From the NCBI GenBank assembly GCA_025057155.1, contig JANWYD010000009.1, forward strand, positions 62,001 to 126,000: 64,000 nucleotides of DNA, written 5' to 3'. Positions within the stretch are counted from its first letter, which is position 1, and each line of letters starts with the position of its first letter. Position numbers and translations under genes: made by a program. Below are positions 36,327 through 45,570 of the stretch, piece by piece. The stretch is from Chloroflexaceae bacterium (GTDB lineage Bacteria; Chloroflexota; Chloroflexia; Chloroflexales; Chloroflexaceae). Below the pieces are notes generated by a model. That model worked only from the letters and a program-made list of their open reading frames with translations. It was not told where the DNA came from and did not search any database.

Positions 36327-36496
36327 AGCACTGACCGGAACGCTTGATCCGCTGCGGACGCCTGGCGTTGCGGGTCAATCTTTTCGAGAAACGCGATAGA
36401 TACTCGGTGTTCCGGGCAGGTCACGTCTTCCTCCCCCTTGCCTCTGGAAACCACACAGGCCGGGACAATCCTCCGGGTTGCCCCGGCCAGGAGCCT

Positions 36497-36883
36497 ATGG
36501 GTAGCAGCACCGGCAAGAAATGGCTCTGGCGCGCGGCCTTGCTCATCGGCGGCCTCTGGCTGGCGGGCGCGACCCTGCTGCCTGGTCGGGTGCGCCAGGC
36601 GCGACTGGCGGCGATCAGCGGCCCTGGCCCGTTCTACGCGACAATCACCTGGTCGTATGGCCTGGGGGTGCGCCCCATCAGCATCATCTTTGATCTGCAA
36701 CTGGGGGACAGCTACGGCAGCGCCACCACCGACGGCGAGGCGCTGGAGGCCGAGATCCCCTTGAGCGCCGCGCCCAACGGCCCCTGTCGCATCACTGCCA
36801 GCGCCACCTACCGGCTATTCGGGTTTCCCTATACGCAGGTGCGCCGCTTCGAGGAGAAGGAAGCGGGGGGCGCCATCCAGTAA
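36497..36883 (+). CDS. Membrane-anchored protein of unknown function (128 aa)
   Basis: An N-terminal basic stretch plus a hydrophobic helix (about residues 10-28) acts as an uncleaved anchor. The rest (ISGPGPFYATITWSYGLGV...) looks like a small extracytoplasmic beta domain. AGGAG lies 5 nt before ATG 36497. It follows the glycosyltransferases on the same strand. No family is recognised. Confidence 0.55.
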   Translation: MGSSTGKKWLWRAALLIGGLWLAGATLLPGRVRQARLAAISGPGPFYATITWSYGLGVRPISIIFDLQLGDSYGSATTDGEALEAEIPLSAAPNGPCRITASATYRLFGFPYTQVRRFEEKEAGGAIQ

Positions 36884-36988
36884 AGTCTCTGGGGAAAGGC
36901 CCTGCGTCCCTCACGGCTTTCCTGCGCTTGCACGATCATCAAAAGGCAACTCCTGGCGAAGCGTCCTGCCCGCCGCGCTTGCCTGGCA

Positions 36989-37411
36989 TCAGGCGTTGCC
37001 CTCAATCTCGGCGATCTTCGCCCGCACCTGGGCGGCGAGGCGCTGCAGTTCACGGTTGACCACGTATTGCCATTCCTCGGCCTCGTGATCCTCCAAAGCG
37101 CCGCCGCCGTACTTCAGCTCCATCGCCAGGTGCCACCCGCGCTTCTCGGCAAAACGCTCCAGTTCGCGCTGCCGGCTTGGCGGCCAGCGCCGCTTGATGA
37201 ACTGCCGGAAGGCATGCTCCATGCGCTGCGAGCCGTCGGGGTTGAGCGAAGGGAGGGCGAAATACGGTTCGGCGTCCCGCGGATCGGGTTCGGAGGCCCT
37301 GGTGAAGTAGAGGGTGCGATGGGGAATGGAGTAGCGCCATTCGCCATCCCCTTCATAGTTGGCCGGGTTGTTGGCAATCGCTCCAGTGAGCATCCGATCA
37401 GTGATGGTCAT
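36989..37411 (-). CDS. Conserved-looking protein of unknown function (140 aa)
   Basis: A soluble protein with a beta-rich start (GEWRYSIPHRTLYF), the segment QFIKRRWPPSRQRELERFAEKRGW, and an acidic/helical C-terminus (DHEAEEWQYVVNRELQRLAAQV). No catalytic motif or family is recognised. Codon use matches the neighbours. It is convergent with the 128-aa gene and divergent from the DtxR gene. Confidence 0.55.
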   Translation of the reverse strand: MTITDRMLTGAIANNPANYEGDGEWRYSIPHRTLYFTRASEPDPRDAEPYFALPSLNPDGSQRMEHAFRQFIKRRWPPSRQRELERFAEKRGWHLAMELKYGGGALEDHEAEEWQYVVNRELQRLAAQVRAKIAEIEGNA

Positions 37412-37548
37412 GGTTCCCTTCCCAGGCTATCCGATGGCATTAATTCGGAGTGATGCGGCTGGAGCAGGGCGACCCTGAAGGTTGCCCTGCAGGCAGCCGG
37501 TTATGTTCACATCAGCATAGCACGGCGGCATTACCCCCGCAACGGTGG

Positions 37549-37594
37549 TTGCGACGATGTGCGGGGGTGTGATAAAGTTGTCCTGACCAGGACA
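37549..37594 (+). promoter_or_regulatory. Promoter with overlapping palindromic operator before the DtxR-type gene
   Basis: TTGCGA (37549-37554), 16 nt, GATAAA (37571-37576). Immediately after it, TGTCCTG-AC-CAGGACA (37579-37594) is a perfect 7-2-7 inverted repeat covering the likely transcription start, 41 nt before the start codon. The position suggests autorepression by the metal-dependent regulator. A separate hairpin (CAGGGCGACC...GGTTGCCCTG) lies at 37465-37489. Confidence 0.6.
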
Positions 37595-37635
37595 GCAATC
37601 CGGCGCCGGCTCGCCCGCAGAAAGAGAGCGCTCTG

Positions 37636-38382
37636 ATGCCCGACTCAGAGGAACACGGTCGCGTCACACCTGCCATTGAAGATTACCTGAAAGCCATCTA
37701 TACCCTGCAACAGCAGCACGGCGTGGTCACCACCTCACTGCTCGGCGAACAGCGCGGCTCAAAGCCCGGTTCGGTCACCGGGATGATCAAGAAGCTCGCC
37801 GAGATGAACCTGGTGCAGCATACGCCTTACCAGGGGGTTATGCTTACCGCGGCCGGGGAACGCATCGCCCTGGAGGTGATCCGCCATCACCGGCTGCTCG
37901 AACTTTACCTGGTCGAGGCCCTCGGATATAGCTGGGACGAGGTGCACGAAGAGGCCGAGCGGCTCGAGCACCATATCAGCGAGAAGCTGGAGGCGCGCAT
38001 CGCCGAGCACCTGGGCCACCCTTCCTTTGACCCCCACGGCGACCCGATACCCACCCTCGAGGGCAACCTCCCGGCGTCCACCGGCACGCGCCTGGCGGAC
38101 CTTGCCGTCCATGAGCGCGGGCGCGTTGTGCGGGTGCGCGATCAGAGCGGCGAGCGCCTGCGCTACCTGGCCGATCTGGGATTGGTGCCCGGAGCGCAGA
38201 TTGAAGTGACCGGCAGCGCCCCCTTCGACGGACCGTTGACCATTCGGCTTGGCAGCGCCACCTATCCCCTCGACCGGCGAATGGCGCGCACGATCGAAGT
38301 CGAACGGCTCGCCGATGCTGAGGCGAAGGCCACTGAGGAGCAAGCTGCCGCTCTCAGAGAGGCCGGGATATCCGGCGAGTGA
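37636..38382 (+). CDS. DtxR/MntR-family metal-dependent transcriptional regulator
   Basis: A 248-residue protein: an N-terminal winged helix (AIEDYLKAIYTLQQQHGVVTTSLLGE, SVTGMIKKLAEMNLV), a dimerisation/metal-binding domain (VIRHHRLLELYLVEALGY, EEAERLEHHISEKLE with the usual His/Glu ligands, HPSFDPHGDPIP) and a C-terminal SH3/FeoA-like domain (LADLAVHERGRVVRV). Such regulators repress Fe or Mn uptake or storage genes when metal is bound; which metal cannot be told. The operator-like palindrome upstream suggests autoregulation. Confidence 0.9.
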   Translation: MPDSEEHGRVTPAIEDYLKAIYTLQQQHGVVTTSLLGEQRGSKPGSVTGMIKKLAEMNLVQHTPYQGVMLTAAGERIALEVIRHHRLLELYLVEALGYSWDEVHEEAERLEHHISEKLEARIAEHLGHPSFDPHGDPIPTLEGNLPASTGTRLADLAVHERGRVVRVRDQSGERLRYLADLGLVPGAQIEVTGSAPFDGPLTIRLGSATYPLDRRMARTIEVERLADAEAKATEEQAAALREAGISGE

Positions 38383-38471
38383 CACCTGCCAGACTCGCCT
38401 GCTCCTTCACGCCAACCAGCGGCGCCAGCAGCCTCCCAGGCGCTTTCCCTCCAGGGCGGGCATGGCTTTCT

Positions 38472-38645
38472 TTCTCAGATGTAGGGTTTTCCGGCGCATG
38501 CTCGCGTCGCATGCGCCATCCGGGGCATTGGGACGCCTGACTCCCCCCTCTCCCGCGCGCGGGAGAGGGGGGCGGGGGGTGAGGATCGTAAGCGCATTGG
38601 AATGCCGAAAACCGCTTCTCGCTCGAAAGACTCTACACCTGAGAA
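38472..38645. mobile_element. MITE-like element, family 2, copy 2 (174 bp)
   Basis: The ends are TTCTCAGATGTAGGGTTTTC and, inverted, TTCTCAGGTGTAGAGTCTTT. It is flanked by 11-bp repeats CATGGCTTTCT (38461-38471) and CATGGCTTTCC (38646-38656), identical at 10 of 11 positions. Length and interior (CCGGCGCATGCTCGCG..., GAGGATCGTAAGCGCATTGG) match the copy at 3725. Non-coding. It sits between the dtxR-like and herA-like genes. Confidence 0.8.
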
Positions 38646-38665
38646 CATGGCTTTCCCCCGCTCAC

Positions 38666-40291
38666 TCAATCGGGAAACAACTCGTCCATTTCCTCCTGAG
38701 CCGGGCGGGCCGGGCCGGGCGACGCCGTCCTACGCCGCGGCCCGCGCCGTTCCATCGCCGCGTAGAAGCCCGTGTCATAGGTTCGGGTTCTGACCACCAC
38801 CGGCATCGGCACAGCGTGCCCGAGCACCAGGGCCTGCTGCTTGCTATCGAGCGACGCCAGCACGGCCCGCAGCCCCGCGCTGCCGCTCACACCGGTGAAT
38901 ACCGCCTCGATGTCGCGCTCGTCGTTGAGCAGGGCAGTGACCCGCGTGCCGAGCTGGCTCATCACCTCCGGGTCAATCGAAGACGGGCGCTGGTCAACTA
39001 CCAGCAGCGTCACCCCGTACTTGCGCATCTCGCGGGCAATCGTGCCGAAGATCGTCTGCCGCGCCACGCGCGGGTTGAGAAACTTGTGGGCCTCCTCAAT
39101 GGTGATCATCAGCGGGCGGGGCCGGTCGGCCTGGTTCTGGGTCTGGATGGCGCGGTCGGTCTGCTCCACCCAGCGGCGGTGGATGCGCCGGGTGATGATA
39201 TTCGCCACCAGCACGTAGATCAGGCTGTTGTCGTGACGCCCGAACTCCAGCACCACGTGACGCCCGGCGGCCAGGGCGTCAATCAACCGGTCAACGGCGG
39301 AAAAATCGGCTCGCTCGCGCACGAAGCTCAGCCGGGCGATGCGGGCCAGTTTGCGCTTGAGCGCGCTGATCGCCCCGGCGTGGGCCCCGCTGCGCTCGGC
39401 GAACTCCCGGATGGCCTCGCTGTCCATCTCCAGCAGCGCCTCCAGCCACCCTTGCCGGTAGCGGTCGAAGAGCAGGTACGAGGACTCGGTAGCGGTGCTG
39501 CTGAGGTTGAGTTCCTCCTCCAGAGCGATCACATCCTCGACTTCGATCTGGTCAAGGCCGATGACCAGGTCTCCGTCGTAGGGCCGTCCCCGCGAGGCCT
39601 CTGCATCAATCGTGTAGACCAGCACGTCGCTGCCGAAGAGTTGCCGCAGGCCCTTGACGAACGTCCCGCCCTCCGACGGCGCGCCCCACCCGTACTCGCT
39701 GTGCATATCGAAGATCAGGTTACTGGCCACATCGGCATAGATCGTCCCGCAGATCAGCAGGCGGGTCAGAAAGCTCTTGCCGGTGCCGCTCTTGCCGAAG
39801 ATGCCGTTGGAACGCTCCACCAGCCGTTCCAGGTTCAGGCACACGGGCACGTCCATATCCAGGGGGCGACCGATCTCGAACGAGGCGCCGCCGGCCTGCC
39901 CGAACACGCGCCCGAAATCCTCCGCCTCGGCCTCATACACCGGCGCGAAGTGGCGGGGAATGGTCTTCACCGGCAGCAGGGACTGCTCGCTCCGCTCCAG
40001 GGGCAGCATCAGGCGCGGCGTGAGTTCGAGGGCGCCATAGGTGGCCGTTCCGGCGAGCACCTCATGGACGAAGCGGTCGCCGTCGGGCGGGTCGAGCAGC
40101 ACCTCCTGGTTGGTTGCGGCAAGGGCGACATCGGTGACCATTGAGAAGAAGGCGTGCCGGTCGCCCTGGATCACCACGAACTTGCCGACGCGCATGTCTT
40201 CGACGCTCGTATGCGCGTCGAGCCGGACGGTCAGCCCCTCGCTGAGTGAGCCGCTAACGACGACGCCGAGGCGGTTACGGGATGGGGGCAT
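38666..40291 (-). CDS. HerA-like bipolar DNA translocase/ATPase
   Basis: A 541-residue protein with an N-terminal HAS-barrel (GVVVSGSLSEGLTVRL), a P-loop GKSGTGKS (166-173), Walker B-like MITIEEAHKF, and VVDQRPSSIDPEVMSQLGTRV, the FtsK/HerA superfamily signature. HerA usually works with the NurA nuclease on double-strand ends, but no nurA is nearby. A VirB4-like or anti-phage role is also possible. ATG 40291 with GGAGGAGAG upstream. The C-terminus ends acidic (EEMDELFPD). Confidence 0.85.
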   Translation of the reverse strand: MPPSRNRLGVVVSGSLSEGLTVRLDAHTSVEDMRVGKFVVIQGDRHAFFSMVTDVALAATNQEVLLDPPDGDRFVHEVLAGTATYGALELTPRLMLPLERSEQSLLPVKTIPRHFAPVYEAEAEDFGRVFGQAGGASFEIGRPLDMDVPVCLNLERLVERSNGIFGKSGTGKSFLTRLLICGTIYADVASNLIFDMHSEYGWGAPSEGGTFVKGLRQLFGSDVLVYTIDAEASRGRPYDGDLVIGLDQIEVEDVIALEEELNLSSTATESSYLLFDRYRQGWLEALLEMDSEAIREFAERSGAHAGAISALKRKLARIARLSFVRERADFSAVDRLIDALAAGRHVVLEFGRHDNSLIYVLVANIITRRIHRRWVEQTDRAIQTQNQADRPRPLMITIEEAHKFLNPRVARQTIFGTIAREMRKYGVTLLVVDQRPSSIDPEVMSQLGTRVTALLNDERDIEAVFTGVSGSAGLRAVLASLDSKQQALVLGHAVPMPVVVRTRTYDTGFYAAMERRGPRRRTASPGPARPAQEEMDELFPD

Positions 40292-40364
40292 GGGTCTCTC
40301 CTCCAGGATCCGCTTGGTGGTGGAAGAACTATAGCATGGTTCGCCCTCCGGCACTCCGCCTGAC

Positions 40365-40399
40365 TGATTTTGGATCTAGGATTTTGGATTTTGGATTTC
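40365..40399. repeat. GATTTTG heptad repeat
   Basis: GATTTTGGATCTAGGATTTTG and further 7-bp GATTTTG units upstream of the herA-like gene. Similar arrays occur near 24130, 48053 and 58841. Confidence 0.6.
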
Positions 40400-40576
40400 G
40401 GGTTGTTGCCCACGTCATCTGAACAGGGGCCGGGAATGATGCGTATGCATTGGATGGAGATAGCCGTCAGCACACCGTCGGACCCGGCGACGCCGGCTGC
40501 GCGCCGAAGGCATGCCAGGCGACGCCGGCTCGCTGGCGTCGCCTGATGGGAGGGGGCCTGAGGCGTAAGGTGGCGC

Positions 40577-41794
40577 TCACCAGCGCACGTTCACGGGGGT
40601 GCCCAGGGGCGCCCAGCCGTAGAGCCAGGCCGCCGACGCAAGCGGCAGATTGATGCAACCGTGACTGCGACGCACGCCCGTGCCGAACTGATTGTGCCAG
40701 TAGGTGCCGTGCAGCGCCACGCCGCCAACAATGTACATCGCGTGGGGCACATTGGGCACGTTCCAGCACTCGCCGCCAGCGCACCCGCGCATCGTCTGCG
40801 AGCGCACCTTGTAATAGATGGCGAAGCGGCCCACCGGGGTGTTGAAGCCATCGCGCCCGGTGGAAACCGGAGCGTCGAAGACCAGGCGCTGGCCTTCGTA
40901 AGCGTAGAGCCACTGGTCGCTCAGATCCACAATGATGCTTTTACCGCCGGAGGAGGGGGCGGGGGCGGCCCGGGGCGGGGATGGCGCGGGAGGGGCGACG
41001 GTGGGCGGGGGCGCCGGCGCCGCCAGCGCAGCGGGCGCCTCGGTGGCCGGCGGAGCATCGGCGGCCACAACGAATGGTTGGGCGGGCGGGGCCGGTTGGG
41101 CGAGGGGCTGGCCGCCGTTATCAACCACCACCGCCCCTTCAGGCGCGCCCGGCAAGGTGGGCAAGCCGCGGAGCAGGACCAGATCGCGCCCCAGGCTGCC
41201 GATCTGGACGGCCTCCGCCGCTGGCGCGTCGGGGTAATGCTCGAGACGCACGCGCTCGAAATACTGGACCAGCGCCAGCCGCGGGCCGACGTACTCCCAG
41301 GCTGGCGCGCTGATCGGCAGGCCGAAGACCTCCAGGCCGCCGTTAGCTTCCCAGTAGCTCAAAAATGGCGGGCCGACCGTGTACCCCGTTTCGGGAAACA
41401 GGCGCGTGTCGAGCGGCAGGTCGGCCACGGGCGCCGGCGGCTCGAAGCGCCGCCAGAGCGCTTCGCTGTATTCGGCCCCCAGCCGCCCGCGCAGGATGGC
41501 GCCTCCATACTCCGGGTGCAACTCCAGGCGCCCGCGCTCGAAGTACTGCACCGTCAACCCGTTCTCCACCAGGTGCGGGGTGATCGGCGGGCCAAGGGTT
41601 AGCGGGCCATTGCTATCGCGCCAGTGGCCCAGAAAGCCGTACTCGTTGCTCAAACGCTGGCCCGTGGCGGCAAAGAAAAGCGCCTGATCCATCGCCACGC
41701 TCCGGCGCGGCGCCACCCACGCCCCGACAACGATCCCCAGCACCAGACTGACGACGCACGCCTCGAGAAAGCGGCGGGTGAGCCGGAAGCGCAT
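40577..41794 (-). CDS. L,D-transpeptidase (YkuD family) with N-terminal membrane anchor
   Basis: A 405-residue protein: an N-terminal helix (about 11-30), two related segments around residues 40-200 containing GFLGHW...GPPITPHLVENGLTVQYFERGRLE and LPISAPAWE-type repeats, a Pro/Ala-rich linker (about 205-275) and a C-terminal YkuD domain. The catalytic motif is HGTYW...RRSHGCINL with Cys in HGC. It cross-links or modifies peptidoglycan outside the membrane. A downstream overlap is absent; the gene is isolated. Confidence 0.88.
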   Translation of the reverse strand: MRFRLTRRFLEACVVSLVLGIVVGAWVAPRRSVAMDQALFFAATGQRLSNEYGFLGHWRDSNGPLTLGPPITPHLVENGLTVQYFERGRLELHPEYGGAILRGRLGAEYSEALWRRFEPPAPVADLPLDTRLFPETGYTVGPPFLSYWEANGGLEVFGLPISAPAWEYVGPRLALVQYFERVRLEHYPDAPAAEAVQIGSLGRDLVLLRGLPTLPGAPEGAVVVDNGGQPLAQPAPPAQPFVVAADAPPATEAPAALAAPAPPPTVAPPAPSPPRAAPAPSSGGKSIIVDLSDQWLYAYEGQRLVFDAPVSTGRDGFNTPVGRFAIYYKVRSQTMRGCAGGECWNVPNVPHAMYIVGGVALHGTYWHNQFGTGVRRSHGCINLPLASAAWLYGWAPLGTPVNVRW

Positions 41795-42317
41795 GATCGA
41801 CTCCTGCTGTGCACATCCGTATCAATGGGAAGCGGCAGAAAGGCTTCGGCCTTTCGGGAAACCTCTTGTTCATCCTGATGGTACGCGGCGGCCCGGTACC
41901 GGCCTCTGAGGCAAACTTGCACCACGACGGACGTGAAGATGGCGCGGGTTCAGAAAGCAAAGCGCCAGAAACGTCGCTCCGGTCGCCCGGTTCAACCATG
42001 CCCGCGATGACCCATCGCCCTTCCAGCGCGTCACGGGGGGAAAAGGCTCTATGCGCATTATAGCGCCGTGCGGTGTGTTGTCAAGGGTATTTGAGGCGAT
42101 CATGCCTTTACTACGGTCTACGTATTATCGGTGATCTTGACAGTCTGATACGATGACATGGAGCCCGGATCTCCCCCTTGCCCTTCCAGGAATGGGCGGC
42201 AACGCCCCCCGAGTCGCGCGCGGGGTCGGGCGCTGCGTCTGCCCGCATTGGGGGCAACACCCGACGACATGTGGTACCATGAAGCAACCGCTCATTACCT
42301 GGAGGAGGACCCGACCC
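41795..42317. other. Gene-free stretch between the L,D-transpeptidase and prfB
   Basis: About 520 nt without a convincing gene. Short frames exist on both strands but lack ribosome sites and recognisable domains. TTGACA occurs at 42137-42142 without a matching -10. The prfB promoter is probably here but I could not place it. Confidence 0.4.
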
Positions 42318-43419
42318 ATGCAAGAACTCGACACCGAACTTGATGAACTACGCGAACGGCTGGCTCTGATCCGGGGGCATCTTTGACCTGGCCGGCAAAC
42401 AGGCGCAGATCGCGACCCTCGAAGAACAGGCCGCCGATCCGAGCCTCTGGAACGATCCGCGCACGGCGCAGACGGTGATGCAGCGCCTGACGCGCCTGAA
42501 AGAAGAAGTCGGCCGCTTAACGTCTCTAGAGGAGCGCCTGCGCAGCCTGGGCGAGTTGCTTGAACTGACCGAGGCGGAAGGCGACGACTCGCTGCGCGAC
42601 GAGATCACCAGCGATCTCCGCGGCGCCGCGCAGGAGTTGCGGCAGTTTGAACTGGCCCTCTTGCTCGGCGGCCCCTACGACGACCGCGACGCCTTCATCT
42701 CCATTCAGGCGGGGATGGGCGGCACCGATGCGCAGGACTGGGCCGAAATGCTGCTGCGCATGTACATCCGCTGGGCTGAGTCGCGAGGCTACGACGTGCA
42801 CGTGGTTGACCGGAGCGAGGGCGACGAGGCGGGGATCAAGAGCGCCACGCTGGAAGTGCGCGGTCCCTACGCCTACGGATACGCGCGGGCCGAGGCCGGC
42901 GTGCATCGCCTGATCCGCCTCTCGCCCTTCAATGCCGCCCATACGCGGCAAACTTCCTTTGCCCGCGTCGAGGTGATGCCCGAGGTGGATGATGCGCCCG
43001 AGGTGGTGATCAAGCCCGAAGATCTGCGCGTAGACGTGTTTCGCTCAGGCGGCCACGGCGGCCAGGGGGTGAATACCACCGACTCGGCCGTGCGGCTGAC
43101 CCATCTGCCTACCGGCATCGTGGTGACCTGCCAGAATGAGCGCTCACAGTTGCAGAACCGCGAGACGGCGCTGCGAGTGCTGCGCGGCCGCTTGCTCGAG
43201 CGCGAGTTGCAGCGGCAGGCCGAAGAGCGAGCGCGCCTGCGCGGCGAGTATCGCGATGCCGCCTTCGGCAGCCAGATGCGCACCTACTATCTGCATCCCT
43301 CAACGCTGGTCAAGGACCACCGTACCAACTACGAGACGAGCAACGTGCAGGCGGTGCTCGATGGGCAGATTGACGATTTTATTGAAGCCTACCTGCGCTG
43401 GAACGTCGCCAACCAGTGA
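42318..43419 (+). CDS. prfB: Peptide chain release factor 2, with programmed +1 frameshift
   Basis: ATG 42318 opens a 22-codon frame ending CTT TGA (42381-42386). After skipping T42384, the downstream frame continues to 43419, giving about 366 residues, the usual RF2 length. The slip site GGGGGCATCTTTGAC keeps the internal Shine-Dalgarno-like GGGGG, CTT and the TGAC context of the classical autoregulatory frameshift. The protein carries the stop-recognition tripeptide SPF (in RLSPFNAAHT) and the GGQ motif (GGHGGQGVNTTDS). RF2 terminates at UGA/UAA. Its end overlaps the next gene by 4 nt. Confidence 0.95.
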
Positions 43420-44741
43420 AACCGCTTGCCCGCCACTTTCTGATCCTGGCGCTGCTGATGGCTGGCCTGCTGGCGCCGGTGGAAACCGCCGGCGCCGTGG
43501 CGGGCATCGAGGTGGTCTCGACGAGCGCGCGTTCCGAGTTTCCTGCCCGCATCACCTTCAACCTCACCGCCAGGGCGGAGGGTGCTGAGATCGTGGCGGC
43601 GCAGTTGCTCTACGGCGCGACGCGCCAGCGTGTGCTGACGGTCGTAGACGTGCCCGTCACGCCGGGCCGGCGGATCGAGGCGCGCCACGTGCTGGACACC
43701 GAGGTGTACTACTATCCGCCGGGGACGGCCATCGCCTACCGCTGGGCGCTCCGCGATGCCAGCGGCGCCGAGGTGACTACCCCGCTCGCCGAGGTGATCC
43801 ATCACGACGAGCGCTTTCCCTGGGCCGAACGCACGGAACGCAACGTCACCGTGTTCTGGTACCAGGGCGGCGCGGCCTTCGGCGAGGCGCTGATTACCGC
43901 GGCGACTGCCGGGCTTGACCGCATCGCCGCAGCGCTGGGCGCAGAACTGCAACAACCGGTGCGCATCTATATCTACGCTTCCAATGCCGATCTGCGCACG
44001 GCGCTCCAGGCGAACTCGGTTGACTGGATCGGCGGGCAGGCCTTCACCGACCTGGGCGTCATCATCGGGGCGATCGCGCCCGGCGACGAAGCCGAGGCCG
44101 GGCGGCTGATCCCCCATGAACTGGCCCACCAGGTGCTGGCGCAGTTGACCGATAACCCCTATGGCGGGCCGCCGTCATGGTTCGATGAAGGGCTGGCGAT
44201 GTACGCCCAGGCCCGGCGCGACGACTGGATCGACGCGCAACTGGAGCAAGCCGCGCGAGAGGGGCGCCTGATCCCGCTGGAGGCCCTCGCGGCGAGCTTT
44301 CCCGCCGACGCCGATCAGGCCCTGCTCTCCTATGCCCAGAGCCAGGCAGTGGTAGAGTACCTTATCGCGACCTACGGCGCCGACAGGGTGCGGGCGCTGG
44401 CGCTGGCCTTCGCTGCGGCAATGCCGGTAGACCAGGCGCTGCAAACGGTGCTCGGGCGCGGCGTAGACGAACTGGACGCCGAGTGGCGCGCGACCCTCCC
44501 GTCTCCAGAGCAGACCACGGTCGCCACTCCGGTCCCACAAACCGCGCCTGCCGACCGCTTCACCGAACCGGCAGCGAGTCTCCCGGGTGCAGGCGTGACA
44601 TCGCCTGGCGGGCCAGGGTTAGCGGGAGTTCCTCTGTGGCCCGTGGCGGTCGGAGCATTGCTCTGTGGCGCCGCTCTCCTGCTAGCCGGAGTGGTGGCGC
44701 TGGTTCGCTCCTGGCGTTCGACAGCCACAAAGAGGCGCTGA
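43416..44741 (+). CDS. Membrane-anchored gluzincin metalloprotease (peptidase MA-like)
   Basis: A 441-residue protein starting with GTG that overlaps prfB as GTGA. Signal peptide, an extracytoplasmic beta domain (about 30-140), a protease domain with zinc motif HELAHQ and third-ligand segment WFDEGLAMYAQ, a Pro/Thr-rich linker and a C-terminal membrane helix (about 410-432) with a basic tail. It is probably anchored with its catalytic domain outside. Substrate unknown. Confidence 0.8.
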   Translation: MKPLARHFLILALLMAGLLAPVETAGAVAGIEVVSTSARSEFPARITFNLTARAEGAEIVAAQLLYGATRQRVLTVVDVPVTPGRRIEARHVLDTEVYYYPPGTAIAYRWALRDASGAEVTTPLAEVIHHDERFPWAERTERNVTVFWYQGGAAFGEALITAATAGLDRIAAALGAELQQPVRIYIYASNADLRTALQANSVDWIGGQAFTDLGVIIGAIAPGDEAEAGRLIPHELAHQVLAQLTDNPYGGPPSWFDEGLAMYAQARRDDWIDAQLEQAAREGRLIPLEALAASFPADADQALLSYAQSQAVVEYLIATYGADRVRALALAFAAAMPVDQALQTVLGRGVDELDAEWRATLPSPEQTTVATPVPQTAPADRFTEPAASLPGAGVTSPGGPGLAGVPLWPVAVGALLCGAALLLAGVVALVRSWRSTATKRR

Positions 44742-44874
44742 GGGGCGATCACCGCCCCCCGCGCCTCAGCCCGTCACGCCAGCGCAACCTTCGCGGTTAC
44801 ACACCGCCTTCGGGAGGGACTCGCCTTCCCAACCCTCCCTCGACGATCCAGACACGCTCAACGAGGAGCCAAGG

Positions 44875-45441
44875 ATGGAAATCAAATTCACACCCTGGCG
44901 GATGAAGTACATCAAGCAAGGCGACGGCAAAGCGGATGGAGGGTGCATCTTCTGCGCCATGGCAGCGTCAGAGCCCGAAAGCGATGCGGAGCGCCTGGTG
45001 CTGTATCGAGGCGAACGCTGTTTCGTAGTGATGAACCTCTACCCCTACAACCCTGCCCACCTGATGGTGGTGACGAATGCTCACACCGCCGACCTCGCCG
45101 GCCTCGACGCAGCTACGGCCGAAGAACTGTTCACACTGACCCGGCACAGCGTGGGGATCCTGCAAGCAGAGTACGCGCCGCACGGCTTCAATCTGGGGAT
45201 CAACCTCGGACGAACGGCGGGGGCGGGCATTGCTGAGCATCTCCATATGCACATCGTGCCACGCTGGAACGGGGACGCCAACTTCCTGCCAATCGTGGGC
45301 GGCACCCGGCTGATCCCCGAAGATCTGAGCGCCACCTACCAGCGGCTGCGACCACGGTTCGACGCACTGCGCGCGATGCCGCGCCAGGAGGGTAAAGAAC
45401 GTTCGAGCGGGTCGGTCTGTTGCTCTAGCGTTGAAGGTTAG
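44875..45441 (+). CDS. HIT-family nucleotide hydrolase/phosphorylase
   Basis: A 188-residue protein: GGCIFCAM (a zinc-Cys pair common in AP4A phosphorylase-like HIT proteins), NLYPYNPAHLMVV, LGRTAGAGIAEHLHMHIVPRW with the histidine triad HLHMH, and NFLPIVGGTRLIPE. It acts on dinucleoside polyphosphates or nucleotidyl conjugates in the cytosol. GAGGAG precedes the ATG. The C-terminal 20 residues are low complexity. Confidence 0.87.
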   Translation: MEIKFTPWRMKYIKQGDGKADGGCIFCAMAASEPESDAERLVLYRGERCFVVMNLYPYNPAHLMVVTNAHTADLAGLDAATAEELFTLTRHSVGILQAEYAPHGFNLGINLGRTAGAGIAEHLHMHIVPRWNGDANFLPIVGGTRLIPEDLSATYQRLRPRFDALRAMPRQEGKERSSGSVCCSSVEG

Positions 45442-45480
45442 AGGGGCGGTTCTGGGAGGACCCTGCTCCCTTCGCGATAA

Positions 45481-45562
45481 CGCCATGCACCTGCCTGCTG
45501 TGAGCGTCTGGAAGGACTGCGCCCTCTCGAGAAACCCTTTTGCCGCCCGCAGGTGCATGGCG
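45481..45562. repeat. 14-bp inverted repeat with long loop
   Basis: CGCCATGCACCTGC (45481-45494) and GCAGGTGCATGGCG (45549-45562) are perfect inverses, 54 nt apart, between the convergent HIT and response-regulator genes. Part of the word (CAGGCAGGTGCATGGGCG) recurs near 55188. It is perhaps a mobile palindrome or terminator. Confidence 0.45.
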
Positions 45563-45570
45563 GCGCCGCG

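Noticed and set aside
40231-40473. Frame containing a PKSKIQN-type repeat peptide
   Set aside because: The peptide is the translation of the GATTTTG heptads, a known artefact of such repeats.
41809-42103. Two short opposing frames upstream of prfB
   Set aside because: No ribosome sites, no domains, mutually overlapping on opposite strands.
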